From Rhodospirillales bacterium (GTDB lineage: Bacteria > Pseudomonadota > Alphaproteobacteria > Rhodospirillales > Defluviicoccaceae), in NCBI GenBank assembly GCA_016712375.1, contig JADJRE010000005.1, forward strand, positions 248,001-312,000: a stretch of 64,000 nt of DNA. The letters are read 5' to 3'. The notes under the pieces were generated by a model. That model was not told the DNA's origin and made no database searches. It worked only from the letters and a program-made list of their open reading frames with translations. Made by a program: the position numbers and the translations under genes. Shown piece after piece: positions 8,947 to 17,989 of this stretch. Each line of letters opens with the position of its first letter. The stretch's first letter is position 1.

Positions 8947-9297
8947 ATGCGCGGCGACGGCAACGAAATCATCGAGGGCGAGCTTTGTCTTGCGGAATGC
9001 GGGAAGCTGAAGGGGATACCGGTGTTCGCCTCCACCGGCAAATGTTTGGGAACGCTCGACGGCACCGTCCTTCACCGCTCGTCCGGTGCCATAACGTCGG
9101 TTGTCCTCGTCCAGCGCCGCCTGTTCGGACTGCTCAACCGACGCATCGTTCTGCCGCGCGCGGCGCTTCAAACGGTTGGTGCGAACGGCGGCTTCGTTGT
9201 CGAATGGCCGCAGCGGAACAATTCGACGGATACGCCCGGGCTGGCGGACGATGCGCCCTTAATGCCTTGGCGTCTGGATCCCGCTCGCGAGGAGTAG
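8947..9297 (+). CDS. PRC-barrel-like small protein
   Basis: The start at 8947 is chosen over 8920 because CGGAGG lies about eight bases upstream. The product (about 116 residues) has the pattern of a PRC-barrel: VFASTGKCLGTLDGTVLHRSSGAITSVV, followed by a FGLLNRRIVLPRAAL strand. Such domains bind RNA or other proteins, or occur in photosynthetic and ribosome-maturation proteins. No further domain is present. The assignment rests on the strand and loop pattern only. Confidence 0.6.
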   Translation: MRGDGNEIIEGELCLAECGKLKGIPVFASTGKCLGTLDGTVLHRSSGAITSVVLVQRRLFGLLNRRIVLPRAALQTVGANGGFVVEWPQRNNSTDTPGLADDAPLMPWRLDPAREE

Positions 9298-9327
9298 TCC
9301 ATCTCCCTCGTTCAACCGAGTACTAGG

Positions 9328-10860
9328 TCACCGGGCAGAGGCGATGCGGCGCAACCGTGACAGAGTTGAGGGCAGGCCGTAGAGCTGGCGCTGCCCGATA
9401 AGCGGTGCAGAAACGAACAGCTGAGTGAGATCCAGATTGGACAGATGAGTTGCGAAATGGCGAGAGTAGGGCAGGGTATACGATCGTTGCCCCCACGCGG
9501 CAGCCAGCGTCCGCAGTAGCGCGAAAGTCAACACTCGATCCGGCCGGCAGTCGGCAGCGACAGCGGCAACAACGCCCTGTATCGTCTGCAAGGCCTTGCG
9601 GAACATCAACAGATCGGCACCGAAGTGGCAACGGGCGCCGGTCGCGGCGTCGTCGAGAAGATCGGTTACCCATGATATGCCGGGCCACGCGCCGTCGCTC
9701 AGACGGCGCATCCCGGCAGCGATAATGGCCTCTAGCGCTGCGGCGTCGCTGCGTCCCCGCGACAGCGTGTCGATCGCTGCGCGAACCCGAGCACCATCCA
9801 AGGTAAACGCCCCAAGGACGAGTTGCGTCAGCGATACCCTATCCGCCTTGCTCAAGGTACCGACCAAACTCCAATCCAGAATGGCGAGCTTGCCGTCGTC
9901 CGTGGCGAACAGATTGCCGGCATGTGGGTCGGCATGGAATACGCTCTCCTCGCCGGCCGACCACAGCGGCCGGGCGATCAGAGCCTTGACGATCAGATTG
10001 CCCAACCGGCGGCGCGCGCCGGGGGATAACGCCGACGCGTTGGTCACTTTGCCGCCGTCGATCCGCTGCATCGCGGTCATCCGCGGCGTCGAGAACGAAT
10101 ACACCTCGGGGATGACTATCGCCGGCAAATGCGACCAGGCGGCGCCTGCCGCCTTCATGTGTGCCTGTTCCTCGTCCAGCCGGACTTCCCGGGCGAGCAA
10201 GTCGCGGACCTCGGAGAAGGTTTGCGCGTAGGCGATGCGGGGCAGCTGGAAGGCTTCGCAACGCTCGTCCAGCAGCGCGCCTAACCGCTGCAAAATGCCT
10301 AACTCTTCCTCCAGCCGCGCCTCGATGCCGGGCTTCAGCAGCTTTAAAACGCCACGCGAAATCCCGGTTTGTTCGCCGGTGAAGGGCATGACGACGGCAA
10401 CGCTCGCTTCCGCCAGCGGCGGCTCGTCAATGCGGATGCCAAACTTGGCGAGCGGCCCCAGTTCCACTTCCGCCAGCGCGCGTGCCTCGTCCACGTCAAG
10501 CGACGACGGCATCGACTCCAGATTTTGCAGCAGCAGGCGAAAGGTCGCGGGAAGCCGGCGGTCGCGGGCCAGAACCTGACCCAGCTTGTGCAGCGCCGGG
10601 CAGTGGCGCGCGATCGCGACCATGCGCTCGGCGACGCCGACGGCGCCTGGCAACAGTGCTTGCTCGATCAGGATTTCACTGGCGCGGTCCTCCTCGAGAT
10701 TCTCCAAGAAGAAGAGCAGGCCTTCGACGATCGCAGGGCGATACTTTTCGTAAGCCTGTGGCACGAGCGCGCCGAAGTCGAGCGCTTCGCAGAACACGCT
10801 CCACTCTGTCGCCTTTCTCGTTCGCCACGCTTTCACCGAATTCACTTTCATCCGCAGCAT
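9328..10860 (-). CDS. ABC1/AarF/UbiB atypical kinase-like protein
   Basis: The 510-residue product has the ABC1 (UbiB/COQ8) motifs: the KxGQ motif as KLGQVLARD near residue 100, an alanine-rich loop region (AEASVAVVMPF), and the catalytic-loop motif HADPHAGNLFATDDGKLAILDW with Asp and Asn residues for metal and ATP binding. UbiB-type proteins support ubiquinone synthesis through ATP hydrolysis. It lacks the paired C-terminal transmembrane helices typical of E. coli UbiB, so it may be a paralogue. It converges with the PRC-barrel gene. Confidence 0.85.
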   Translation of the reverse strand: MLRMKVNSVKAWRTRKATEWSVFCEALDFGALVPQAYEKYRPAIVEGLLFFLENLEEDRASEILIEQALLPGAVGVAERMVAIARHCPALHKLGQVLARDRRLPATFRLLLQNLESMPSSLDVDEARALAEVELGPLAKFGIRIDEPPLAEASVAVVMPFTGEQTGISRGVLKLLKPGIEARLEEELGILQRLGALLDERCEAFQLPRIAYAQTFSEVRDLLAREVRLDEEQAHMKAAGAAWSHLPAIVIPEVYSFSTPRMTAMQRIDGGKVTNASALSPGARRRLGNLIVKALIARPLWSAGEESVFHADPHAGNLFATDDGKLAILDWSLVGTLSKADRVSLTQLVLGAFTLDGARVRAAIDTLSRGRSDAAALEAIIAAGMRRLSDGAWPGISWVTDLLDDAATGARCHFGADLLMFRKALQTIQGVVAAVAADCRPDRVLTFALLRTLAAAWGQRSYTLPYSRHFATHLSNLDLTQLFVSAPLIGQRQLYGLPSTLSRLRRIASAR

Positions 10861-10974
10861 GAAGTTCGAGCAATGTTAGCGCAGCAGCCGCCCAGGTAAC
10901 AGGGCAGTGCACGCGTATCTGCCCGGCATCCTCGGCAGGCGCTCTGCATCCGCGCTCCTCTCCTGCTTTACTCG

Positions 10975-13900
10975 TCACAAGGTCACGTCGACGCGGGGCG
11001 GGCCGGTATCGGTGGGGTCGTAGAGGATGCGGCACTCGCCGACCTGCCGGGCTTTGATGTTGCCGCCTATGATCAGCGCGTCGCGGACCCGCGCGGTGCG
11101 TTCGCCCGCCAGGGACCACAGCTCCGGAGCAAGCCGTTCTACCGCAGCGTCGCGTTCCGGTCCGCTCGCCGGCGCGCGATCGGCCTGAAGTGCCGCTGTT
11201 AAATCCGCGGCGGTTGCCCGCCCGCAGACCTTGATCTTCAATTTATCCCGTTCCTGCAGCACCCGGACGAGGCCGCTCGCCATGTCCTGAGCGGTGCCGT
11301 CAAGCGAGGCAACGCCCGGGGAAAACGGGATCGGTTGTAGCCCGATCGTATCTCCGCCGGCACCGGCGGCCTTGGCGATCAGCGCTACCGGGGCGAAGGC
11401 GAGTTGGAAGGGCGCAAGGACCGCTGCCTGCAACGCACCTGTCAGGGCTTGGCGAATGGCGTCCGACGGATCGAATGCTGGATTGGCCAGGTTGCCGGAA
11501 ATCGGCAGGCTGAGACGGATGCGGCCCTGGTCATCTTGCATCAGTCCGACGATCGTTTCGATCGGCACACCGATCGAGGCCGATAGCCGCTGCGCATCGG
11601 CAGGTGAAAGCGCGCTGAAGCCCAGGTCGCGCAACGTGAGGTCGACGAGCCCTTTCAAGTTTCCGCCGTCAGCGGCCGCAGTCAGGTCGAGGCTGAGCCG
11701 CCCGCTCTCGACGTTGAGCCCAATCGCCTGCGCCGCATAGGGGGACAATGTCGGCAGCTCCAGGCGACGCAGCCGGGCGTTCAGGTCGAAATCCGGCTGC
11801 CCGCCGAATGGTGCCGCCCAACCGGCAACCGCCAGTTCGGTGAACTGATTGATCGTAGCCTCGACGCGGACCTGCGTGCGTTGCTTGGGATCGCCGGTGT
11901 TCAGGTTGAGCACCTGCAGCGACTGCAAATCGACCGTGGCGGTAGTGTTGGTCTCGGTGGTCGCCGCACCAATCTATATCTCCGCTCCATCCGTCATGCC
12001 GAGGCTGCCGAGCTGGAATTTCCAGCCTTCCTGCACCGCAGCCTGCACGGCCGCCACCGCCTGCTTAGGCCGGCTCTTCTGCGCGGTTGCCGAGGCTAAC
12101 AGATAGTCGCGGGTAAGGAACGCCTGCAGCCGGTCGAGGACAACGCGCTCGACCGCCATCTTGCGGCGGTGGTCGGCCCGCATGTCGCCGACACTGAGCG
12201 AGCGCAAGTCAATGCTGGCGAGGCGGCCGTTCTCGGCTTTGCTGTTGAGTTGATCGGCGAGTACGTCCATGCGCGTACTCCAGGCGAGCGTGCTTCCAGC
12301 GCTGTCGGCGGTAATTTCCCCAATGTTGGCGCGCAACGACCGAACTCCCGCTGTCGCCGCCGGGTTCTGATCGGTGCGAGGCAATCGGATATCGATGCCA
12401 CCAAGCTCTGCTGTTGCGGAACCGGTGAGCGCCGTGCGGTCGGACAGCGTGCGGACGCCCAGGGTCGCCGGCGCCAGCCGCAGATTCTGCACGGCGACGC
12501 GAGTGCGGTTGTTTGCCGGCGCGCGCGGCAGCGGCGGCGCGGCCTGCTCGGCGGCGAAGCCCGCTGCACTGACGTTGAGCTTGCCCACGCCGGTAGTCAG
12601 CAACGGAAGGAGTTCGCCGTCGAGACCCGAGAAGGCAATCTGCAGCTGGGTCAGCGCGACGTCCCAAGGGGCTTCCTTCGGTCCCGCCGGCACGGTCGCT
12701 TTCAACCCCGCGAGATTGGTAGAGAAGTTTCCAGCCAGCGTCAGCCTGTTCCCACCGATGCCTATCCTGATGGGCGCCAAGCCTAATCGCAGGCTGTCCA
12801 CCGCCAGCCGCCCGCCGTCACCTGATGGCGTGGTTGTTCGGCCCGGCTCTGCGCGGACACGCCGATCCACCTGCCGCTCCGACACGGACGCCTGCGCAGT
12901 CGCCCAATCTCCTGCTATGCCGGTCAGCTCCCCCGTCAGCCCACCCTCGACGCGGATGTCGGGGCCGCTCTTTGCCATTTGCACGTTGTCCAGGGTCAGT
13001 CGGCCACTTTTCGCGTTGAGGGATGCTCGCGGTTGTCCAGCAGTTGCTGGCAAGCCCACCTCTGGTCGGCCGAGATCGACGGCGCCGCTGCCGTCGACGT
13101 TAATGCCCCCCGGTGCTATTTCCACGCCAAGTTTCGGCAGCGAGAGGTTGACAGTTTCGGCGGAAACGCGTCGCGATCCGCTAGCAGACCCCTGCTCAGC
13201 CGGGGAAGATAGCGCAAGCTCGAGGCGATCGACGGCGGCATTCACCGGCCCCGCCAACTTCAGCCGATCGCCTTCGCTGCTCAGCGTCATCGGACCGACC
13301 GGCACCTCCAGCCCGGCGAAGCGCACGCTCGTCGGCGTCTGTCCCGGGCTTGCGGGGGCCGACGCCTCGGCATTGCCTGCGCGCAACGTCGCCTGGGTGG
13401 CCAGTGTCATCTTGCCGTCGGCATTCGCTTGCACCGACAGAGCCACCAGATCTGTGGCTAAGGTATCGGCGCGGAAGGCAAGCGGCGCGCGAAGCACAGG
13501 CGCCTTCGCCACAAGGCGGCCGACAACGGCCGGCGCTGTCGCTGCGTCGTTGATGGCGCCGGTCGTCTGCACGCTGGTTGTGCCGTCGCCACCGCGGGTG
13601 ATGGCCAGGCGAGGAATGTCCAGGGTCAGCTGGTCAGCAACGCCGTCGGCCGGCCCCCCAACCGACGGTTTCTCGACGTTCAGCTGCGAACGCATGGCCA
13701 CCGCCAGCGTGTCGTCTCCCGGCAATGTCAATTGGACGTCGGCCAGGCTGAGCGTCGCTGCAGCCAGGGACAGCGCCGTGCCGTCGGCGAGCTTCCCATT
13801 GGCTTGTTGCAGCTTCGCTTCGCCGCGACCGTTAAAGGAGATAGCGCCGTCCGTGCTGACGGCATAACGGCCGTCGATAGTAACACTGCCCTGGTCGAGC

Positions 13901-14820
13901 TTGGTTCCAGCGCCACCCTGGCGGGCTGCATCGATGTTGGCGAGCAACAGCGTGCTATCGGCGGTACCTTCGAGCCGACCCTCCGGGAACAGCGACAGTG
14001 CGGTCTGTCCAGAAAGGGTCAGCGTGCCTTTGGTCGAATCGAAGCCGAGCGGACCAGTATATTCCTCAATACTGGTGATGGCGATCCCGTCGATGCCGAA
14101 TTCGGCATTTGCGGTGATCTTCTCGGCGAATGGTCTGGCAGTTCCATGAATGTTGACATCGATGCCGTTGACGCCGCCCGAGAGCACGAAGGTTCCCGGC
14201 TGTTCAGGCTCCCACGAGCGGAAACCGTGAAGGTCCAGATGCTCGAGGCTGAGTCGGGCGGTACCGCCCTTGCGGTTGGTGAAGGTGACATGTGCATCGC
14301 GCACCCGCAGGTCGTCGACGCCTGTCCCCCAGGATGACTGGGAGGGGGGTACCGGCTCATCCTTCGCCTCTTCGGCGAGGATCTGGCGTAGCGCTATTCC
14401 GTTGATGGAAAGTTCGCCATCGACATCCTGGCGCACTGCCACGTCGACATCGCGAACAACCACCCGGCGCAGCAAGGCCTGCTTCTCAAACAGATCTCGC
14501 AGGCTGAGTTCAACCCCAAGCAGGCCGATGCTGCCGGCGTCAGCGGAGCCGCCGCGAAAGGTTACCGGCCCCATGGAAAACTCACCTTTAAGCAAGTCAA
14601 TATCGATCGTCTTCACGCCCTCGACGTCGATCTGCATACCAGCGAGGTAGCGGTCCGCAACGAAGCGGGCGATATGGCGTGGAGCCACCAGAAGCAACAA
14701 GGCGATCAGGCCAACGATCCCCGCCAAGATCGTTGCGATAATCAATAGGCGACGGCGCAATGGCCGTGCCGGTGCTTTCCTGCTGGCGGGAGGAGAAGAA
14801 GAGCCGGTGACGCTGGTCAT
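10975..14820 (-). CDS. DUF748/AsmA-like envelope protein interrupted by in-frame TAG
   Basis: One frame runs from the ATG at 14820 to the stop before 10975, about 1280 residues, except for a TAG at 11974-11976. Before it comes LGSLGMTDGAEI; after it the frame is unchanged (IGAATTETNTTATVDLQSL) and carries a classic DUF748 block (LPTLSPYAAQAIGLNVESGRL, then SIGVPIETIVGLMQD and LPISGNLANPAFDPSDAI). The stop thus falls inside a conserved domain. The N-terminus has a single membrane helix (LLIIATILAGIVGLIALLLLV), with the long beta-rich remainder in the periplasm. Family members resemble bridge-like lipid-transport proteins. The ATG overlaps the stop of the yihY-type gene as ATGA. The TAG may be a base error, a true mutation or a read-through site. 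Confidence 0.85.
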
Positions 14821-16352
14821 CGCAGGTGCACGGTTCTTTCGGCGCGTGGCGCATCCGCCGGAGCGGTGGTGCGAGTGCCTGGCTCGTCCGACGCCGGCTG
14901 GGCTTGCGCCACCAGATCCTTGAGCCGCCATCCATCCAGGGCGCCGTCGATCGCGGCGCTGATCCGCGCTTCTGCCGCAGCGACGGGCGCAGCGGCGTTG
15001 ATCCGTGAAAGATCGAGTCCATGCTGCTCGCCGGCCCGGCGAACAATATCCAGCAGAACCTTTACCTCGGTCGCCTCAAAAGGCCGGATCCCAACCCACC
15101 GCGGTGGCGCATCCGCGGTTGTTGTCACCAGGTTGGCCTCCCTTAGCGCGGTCAGCATCCGCTGCAGCGCTTCTTCCGGCACCCGCAAGCGGCGGCGCAA
15201 CTTCGAGGTGGTGAGGGGTGGCTCTCCGGCATACTGCGCCGCGCCGATTTGCTGTATCGCCGCCAGTGCGAGCCGCTCCCGGCAGCGGTTGCTGAGAATG
15301 GCGGGACCCGGGCCGAGCGGCATGTACTCCGGGTGCTGATGATAGAAGGCGATGCTGCCGCCAATCAACAGGATCAGCCAGGTTACGTTCACCCAGAGCA
15401 GAAACAAAATCAGGGCGGCAAACGCCGAGTAGATCGCGGTGTAGCTGCTGGCGCTGCTGACAAACATGGCGAAGCCCCAGCCGGCAAGCAGCCAAATCAG
15501 CCCGGCGACGATGCCGCCAACTGCCGCAGAGCGGATATTCACGGGCGTATAGGGCAGGAACTTGTAAAGAAAGGTGAGGGTTCCGGCGACCAGCAGCACC
15601 GGCAGCAACCGGCCGCCGATCTCAAGCAGTGTTGCGGTCGGCCCATACTCACCGAGCTGGCGCACCGGCTCGCTGGCGATGACGGATGTAGCAAGTGCGA
15701 TTGCTGAAAATAGCAGCACCGGGCCGATCAGCAGGACGCTGAGGTAGTCGGTGAACTTGCGTGCCAGCGGTCGGGTTTCGCGGATATGCCAGATGTCGTT
15801 AAACGCAGTTTCAACCTTCTGCACCATCGAGATCGCCGTATAGAAAAGGAGCGCTAGACCGACCGCGCCGAGAACGCCTACTTCCATCTTGTCGACAAAC
15901 TGCATCAGTCGATCGGCGACTTCCGTACCCTGAGCGCCGAGAGGTGCCAGCGCGCTCATCAGAAGCGGTTCGAAACGGTAGTGTACGCCGAAACCCTTTA
16001 GCACCGAGATTGCCAGGGCGAAGAGCGGCACCAGCGACAGTATCGTCGTGTAGACCAAGCTTGCGGAGTGTAATGCCAGGCGGCCCTCCACAACATCGCG
16101 GACGACAGCGTAGTTCAAGCGCAGCAACCCCAGCGACCTCCCGCGCCAGCCGGCGATCGATGTGCCGTCGGCGGGCCAGAGGCGCCGGGCGAGGTACGGG
16201 GCAAATGGTTGTTCGGGTTGCATCCGCGACCCAAGACTCCTGATGTGATAAGCGAACTTATTCAACGCTTCGTACACATAGTGATCGAACGGCGCTGGTG
16301 TTTCCACAAACGAAACCGCAGTCATCGGGTTTCGTCGATATCCGGTTGGCAC
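14817..16352 (-). CDS. YihY/BrkB-family inner membrane protein
   Basis: The product (up to 511 residues) has the YihY architecture: ALHSASLVYTTILSLVPLFALAISVL, several hydrophobic segments, FLPYTPVNIRSAAVGGIVAGL, and the SAIYSAF-like motif YTAIYSAFAALILFLLWV. A cytosolic winged-helix-like tail follows. The biochemical role is unsettled; once annotated as RNase BN in error. The GTG at 16352 gives the full frame, but ATG codons at 16325 or 16223 are possible and I cannot decide. It overlaps the DUF748 gene, which suggests coordinated expression of two envelope proteins. Confidence 0.85.
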   Translation of the reverse strand: MPTGYRRNPMTAVSFVETPAPFDHYVYEALNKFAYHIRSLGSRMQPEQPFAPYLARRLWPADGTSIAGWRGRSLGLLRLNYAVVRDVVEGRLALHSASLVYTTILSLVPLFALAISVLKGFGVHYRFEPLLMSALAPLGAQGTEVADRLMQFVDKMEVGVLGAVGLALLFYTAISMVQKVETAFNDIWHIRETRPLARKFTDYLSVLLIGPVLLFSAIALATSVIASEPVRQLGEYGPTATLLEIGGRLLPVLLVAGTLTFLYKFLPYTPVNIRSAAVGGIVAGLIWLLAGWGFAMFVSSASSYTAIYSAFAALILFLLWVNVTWLILLIGGSIAFYHQHPEYMPLGPGPAILSNRCRERLALAAIQQIGAAQYAGEPPLTTSKLRRRLRVPEEALQRMLTALREANLVTTTADAPPRWVGIRPFEATEVKVLLDIVRRAGEQHGLDLSRINAAAPVAAAEARISAAIDGALDGWRLKDLVAQAQPASDEPGTRTTAPADAPRAERTVHLR

Positions 16353-16395
16353 CGGTGGTTCGTGCAGCGGCTAGGAGCGAAGGTTGTTGCGGGCA

Positions 16396-16424
16396 TTGCG
16401 CCTGCTCCTGGCTGCGGCTATACA
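16396..16424 (+). promoter_or_regulatory. Putative promoter of rpmE
   Basis: TTGCGC (16396-16401) and TATACA (16419-16424) are spaced by 17 bases and sit about 25 bases before the rpmE start, which would give a short leader. An AGGAG Shine-Dalgarno follows at about 16437. Read by eye only. Confidence 0.5.
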
Positions 16425-16448
16425 AGCCCCCCGATCAGGAGCTAGGCG

Positions 16449-16673
16449 ATGAAGAAGAACATTCATCCGGATTATCATGAGATCGTCGTCGAAATGACCG
16501 ACGGCAGCACTTTCACTACCCGGTCGACGTGGGGCAGCAAAGGTGAGGTGCTGAAGCTGGGCATCGATTCGAAGACTCATCCGGCCTGGACAGGTGTGCA
16601 CCGACTGGTGGACTCCGGCGGCCAGCTTGCCAAATTCAAGAAAAAGTTTAAGGACTTTGGCATCAAAGGATAA
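16449..16673 (+). CDS. rpmE: 50S ribosomal protein L31
   Basis: The 74-residue product begins MKKNIHPDYHEIVVEMTDGS and contains THPAWTG and RLVDSGGQLAKFKKKF, which define L31. It has no cysteines, so it is the zinc-independent form usual in alphaproteobacteria. The start is preceded by AGGAG. L31 joins the large subunit and contacts the small-subunit head. The gene stands alone and is followed by trcR about 190 bases downstream. Confidence 0.97.
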   Translation: MKKNIHPDYHEIVVEMTDGSTFTTRSTWGSKGEVLKLGIDSKTHPAWTGVHRLVDSGGQLAKFKKKFKDFGIKG

Positions 16674-16863
16674 AGACTGTAGCCGTCGCTACTCATCTCT
16701 GCGTCGCAAGTAGGCTGCGCCGGATGGTCGCACCGCAGTGCGGCCACGGGTTGCTTTCGCCGAGGGTCCGAACCCATTTCAACGCTAACTCGGACCTGCT
16801 TTCGTCGAACATACTGTTCGGCTCTTTCTCCGCCGATGTAACGAAAACCGTGGAGCGGATAAC

Positions 16864-17406
16864 ATGGCACCTCCCTTGATGCCAAAGGCGACCGCAGTCT
16901 GGCTGGTCGAGAACACGGCATTGACATTCGAGCAAATCGGCGAGTTTTGCGGCATGCACGCACTCGAGGTACAGGCGATCGCTGACGGCGAAGTAGCCGG
17001 CGGCATGCACGGCCGCGATCCGGTGGCCGCCGGCGATCTGACGGTGGCGGAAATCGAGCGCTGCCAGAAGGATGCGGAAAGCCGGCTACGACCGGCGGAC
17101 CGGCGCGTTACATTGCCTGAAGCGCGACAGAAGGGCGCCCGCTACACGCCGGTGGCCAAACGGCAAGACCGACCGGACGCTATCGCCTGGCTGCTCAAGA
17201 ATTACCCCGAATTGAGCGATGCCCAGGTATGCAAGCTGGTCGGCACGACAAAGCCGACCATTGACAAGGTTCGCGACCGTACCCATTGGCGTTCGACCGA
17301 CATCAAAGCGCGTAATCCCGTGGGACTGGGGCTCTGCAGCGAGCGCGATCTTCAGCGGGAGGTCGACCTTGCCCGCGCTCGTGCCGGCACCGTTCACAGC
17401 GTTTGA
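16864..17406 (+). CDS. trcR: Cell-cycle transcriptional regulator TrcR (DUF1013)
   Basis: The 180-residue product has the DUF1013 layout: MAPPLMPKATAVWLVENTAL at the start, LTFEQIGEFCGMHALEVQAIADGE, then TPVAKRQDRPDAIAWLLKNY and a helix-turn-helix-like AQVCKLVGTTKPTIDKVRDRTHW. This family is confined to alphaproteobacteria and is linked to cell-cycle transcription. GTGGAG precedes the ATG. The length is near the family norm. The link to DNA binding is from family knowledge, not from this sequence alone. Confidence 0.9.
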   Translation: MAPPLMPKATAVWLVENTALTFEQIGEFCGMHALEVQAIADGEVAGGMHGRDPVAAGDLTVAEIERCQKDAESRLRPADRRVTLPEARQKGARYTPVAKRQDRPDAIAWLLKNYPELSDAQVCKLVGTTKPTIDKVRDRTHWRSTDIKARNPVGLGLCSERDLQREVDLARARAGTVHSV

Positions 17407-17427
17407 ATTGGATTATTGGAGCCCGCG

Positions 17428-17832
17428 TCACAGACGGCCCATCTCTTCGTCGCGGCAGGAAAATCCGAGCGCAGCCAGCCCTTCCTCCAGAAAATCGCCG
17501 AGCAGCGGGATGCTCATCAGCGCCTGCGGCCGGCGCTCGTCGGGGTTGTCGCGGGCGTCGGCGACCGCATCTTCCCATTCCTCGGCATCGTAGTCGCCCT
17601 GCCCGATCCAAACCAGGGCGAGCAGTTCGATCGCCTCATCCTCGTTCAAGGCCTCGATAAAGCCCTGAATCTCTTCGACGGTCGGGTCTTCGGGATAGTC
17701 GAAAAGCACTTCCCGGTCTTCGTCATCAGTCGGATTATCGCCCGGCTCGGGTACTTCGGGATCCATCTTCGCGTCGAACTCGCGCGCCTTAATGATTAAA
17801 AAACAGACCTTTTCGAGAGCGATGGTCAGCAT
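17428..17832 (-). CDS. DUF3775 domain protein
   Basis: The 134-residue acidic product matches DUF3775: MLTIALEKVCFLIIKAREFDAK at the start and FIEALNEDEAIELLALVWIGQGDY, followed by EEWEDAVADARD and a C-terminal LGDFLEEGLAALG segment. The function is unknown. A Shine-Dalgarno (GAGGAAAGG) precedes the ATG. It converges with trcR, with about 20 bases between the stops. Confidence 0.85.
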   Translation of the reverse strand: MLTIALEKVCFLIIKAREFDAKMDPEVPEPGDNPTDDEDREVLFDYPEDPTVEEIQGFIEALNEDEAIELLALVWIGQGDYDAEEWEDAVADARDNPDERRPQALMSIPLLGDFLEEGLAALGFSCRDEEMGRL

Positions 17833-17954
17833 CCGTCCACCCTTTCCTCTGATCGCACAACCCGGCCACGACGCAGCGCAAATTCATCCTCCGCTTTGTC
17901 CGCCACCCGATCATTGGCTTCAACGCGGCCGATCGTCCTCCCATAAACGCATCA

Positions 17955-17981
17955 GGCGCGGAACCGTTGCGGTTCCGCGCC
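17955..17981 (-). terminator. Perfect 11-bp hairpin after prpE
   Basis: GGCGCGGAACC (17955-17965) and GGTTCCGCGCC (17971-17981) form a perfect 11-bp stem with a five-base loop, just beyond the prpE stop on the minus strand. There is no strong T run, so it may be a partial terminator or an RNA-stability element. No gene is seen in 17833-17954. Confidence 0.6.
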
Positions 17982-17989
17982 CTCATCTC

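Noticed and set aside
12374..13867. A 497-codon open frame on the plus strand
   Set aside because: It is opposite the DUF748 gene, has Ser/Arg/Pro-rich composition without domains, and is a typical shadow of a GC-rich gene.
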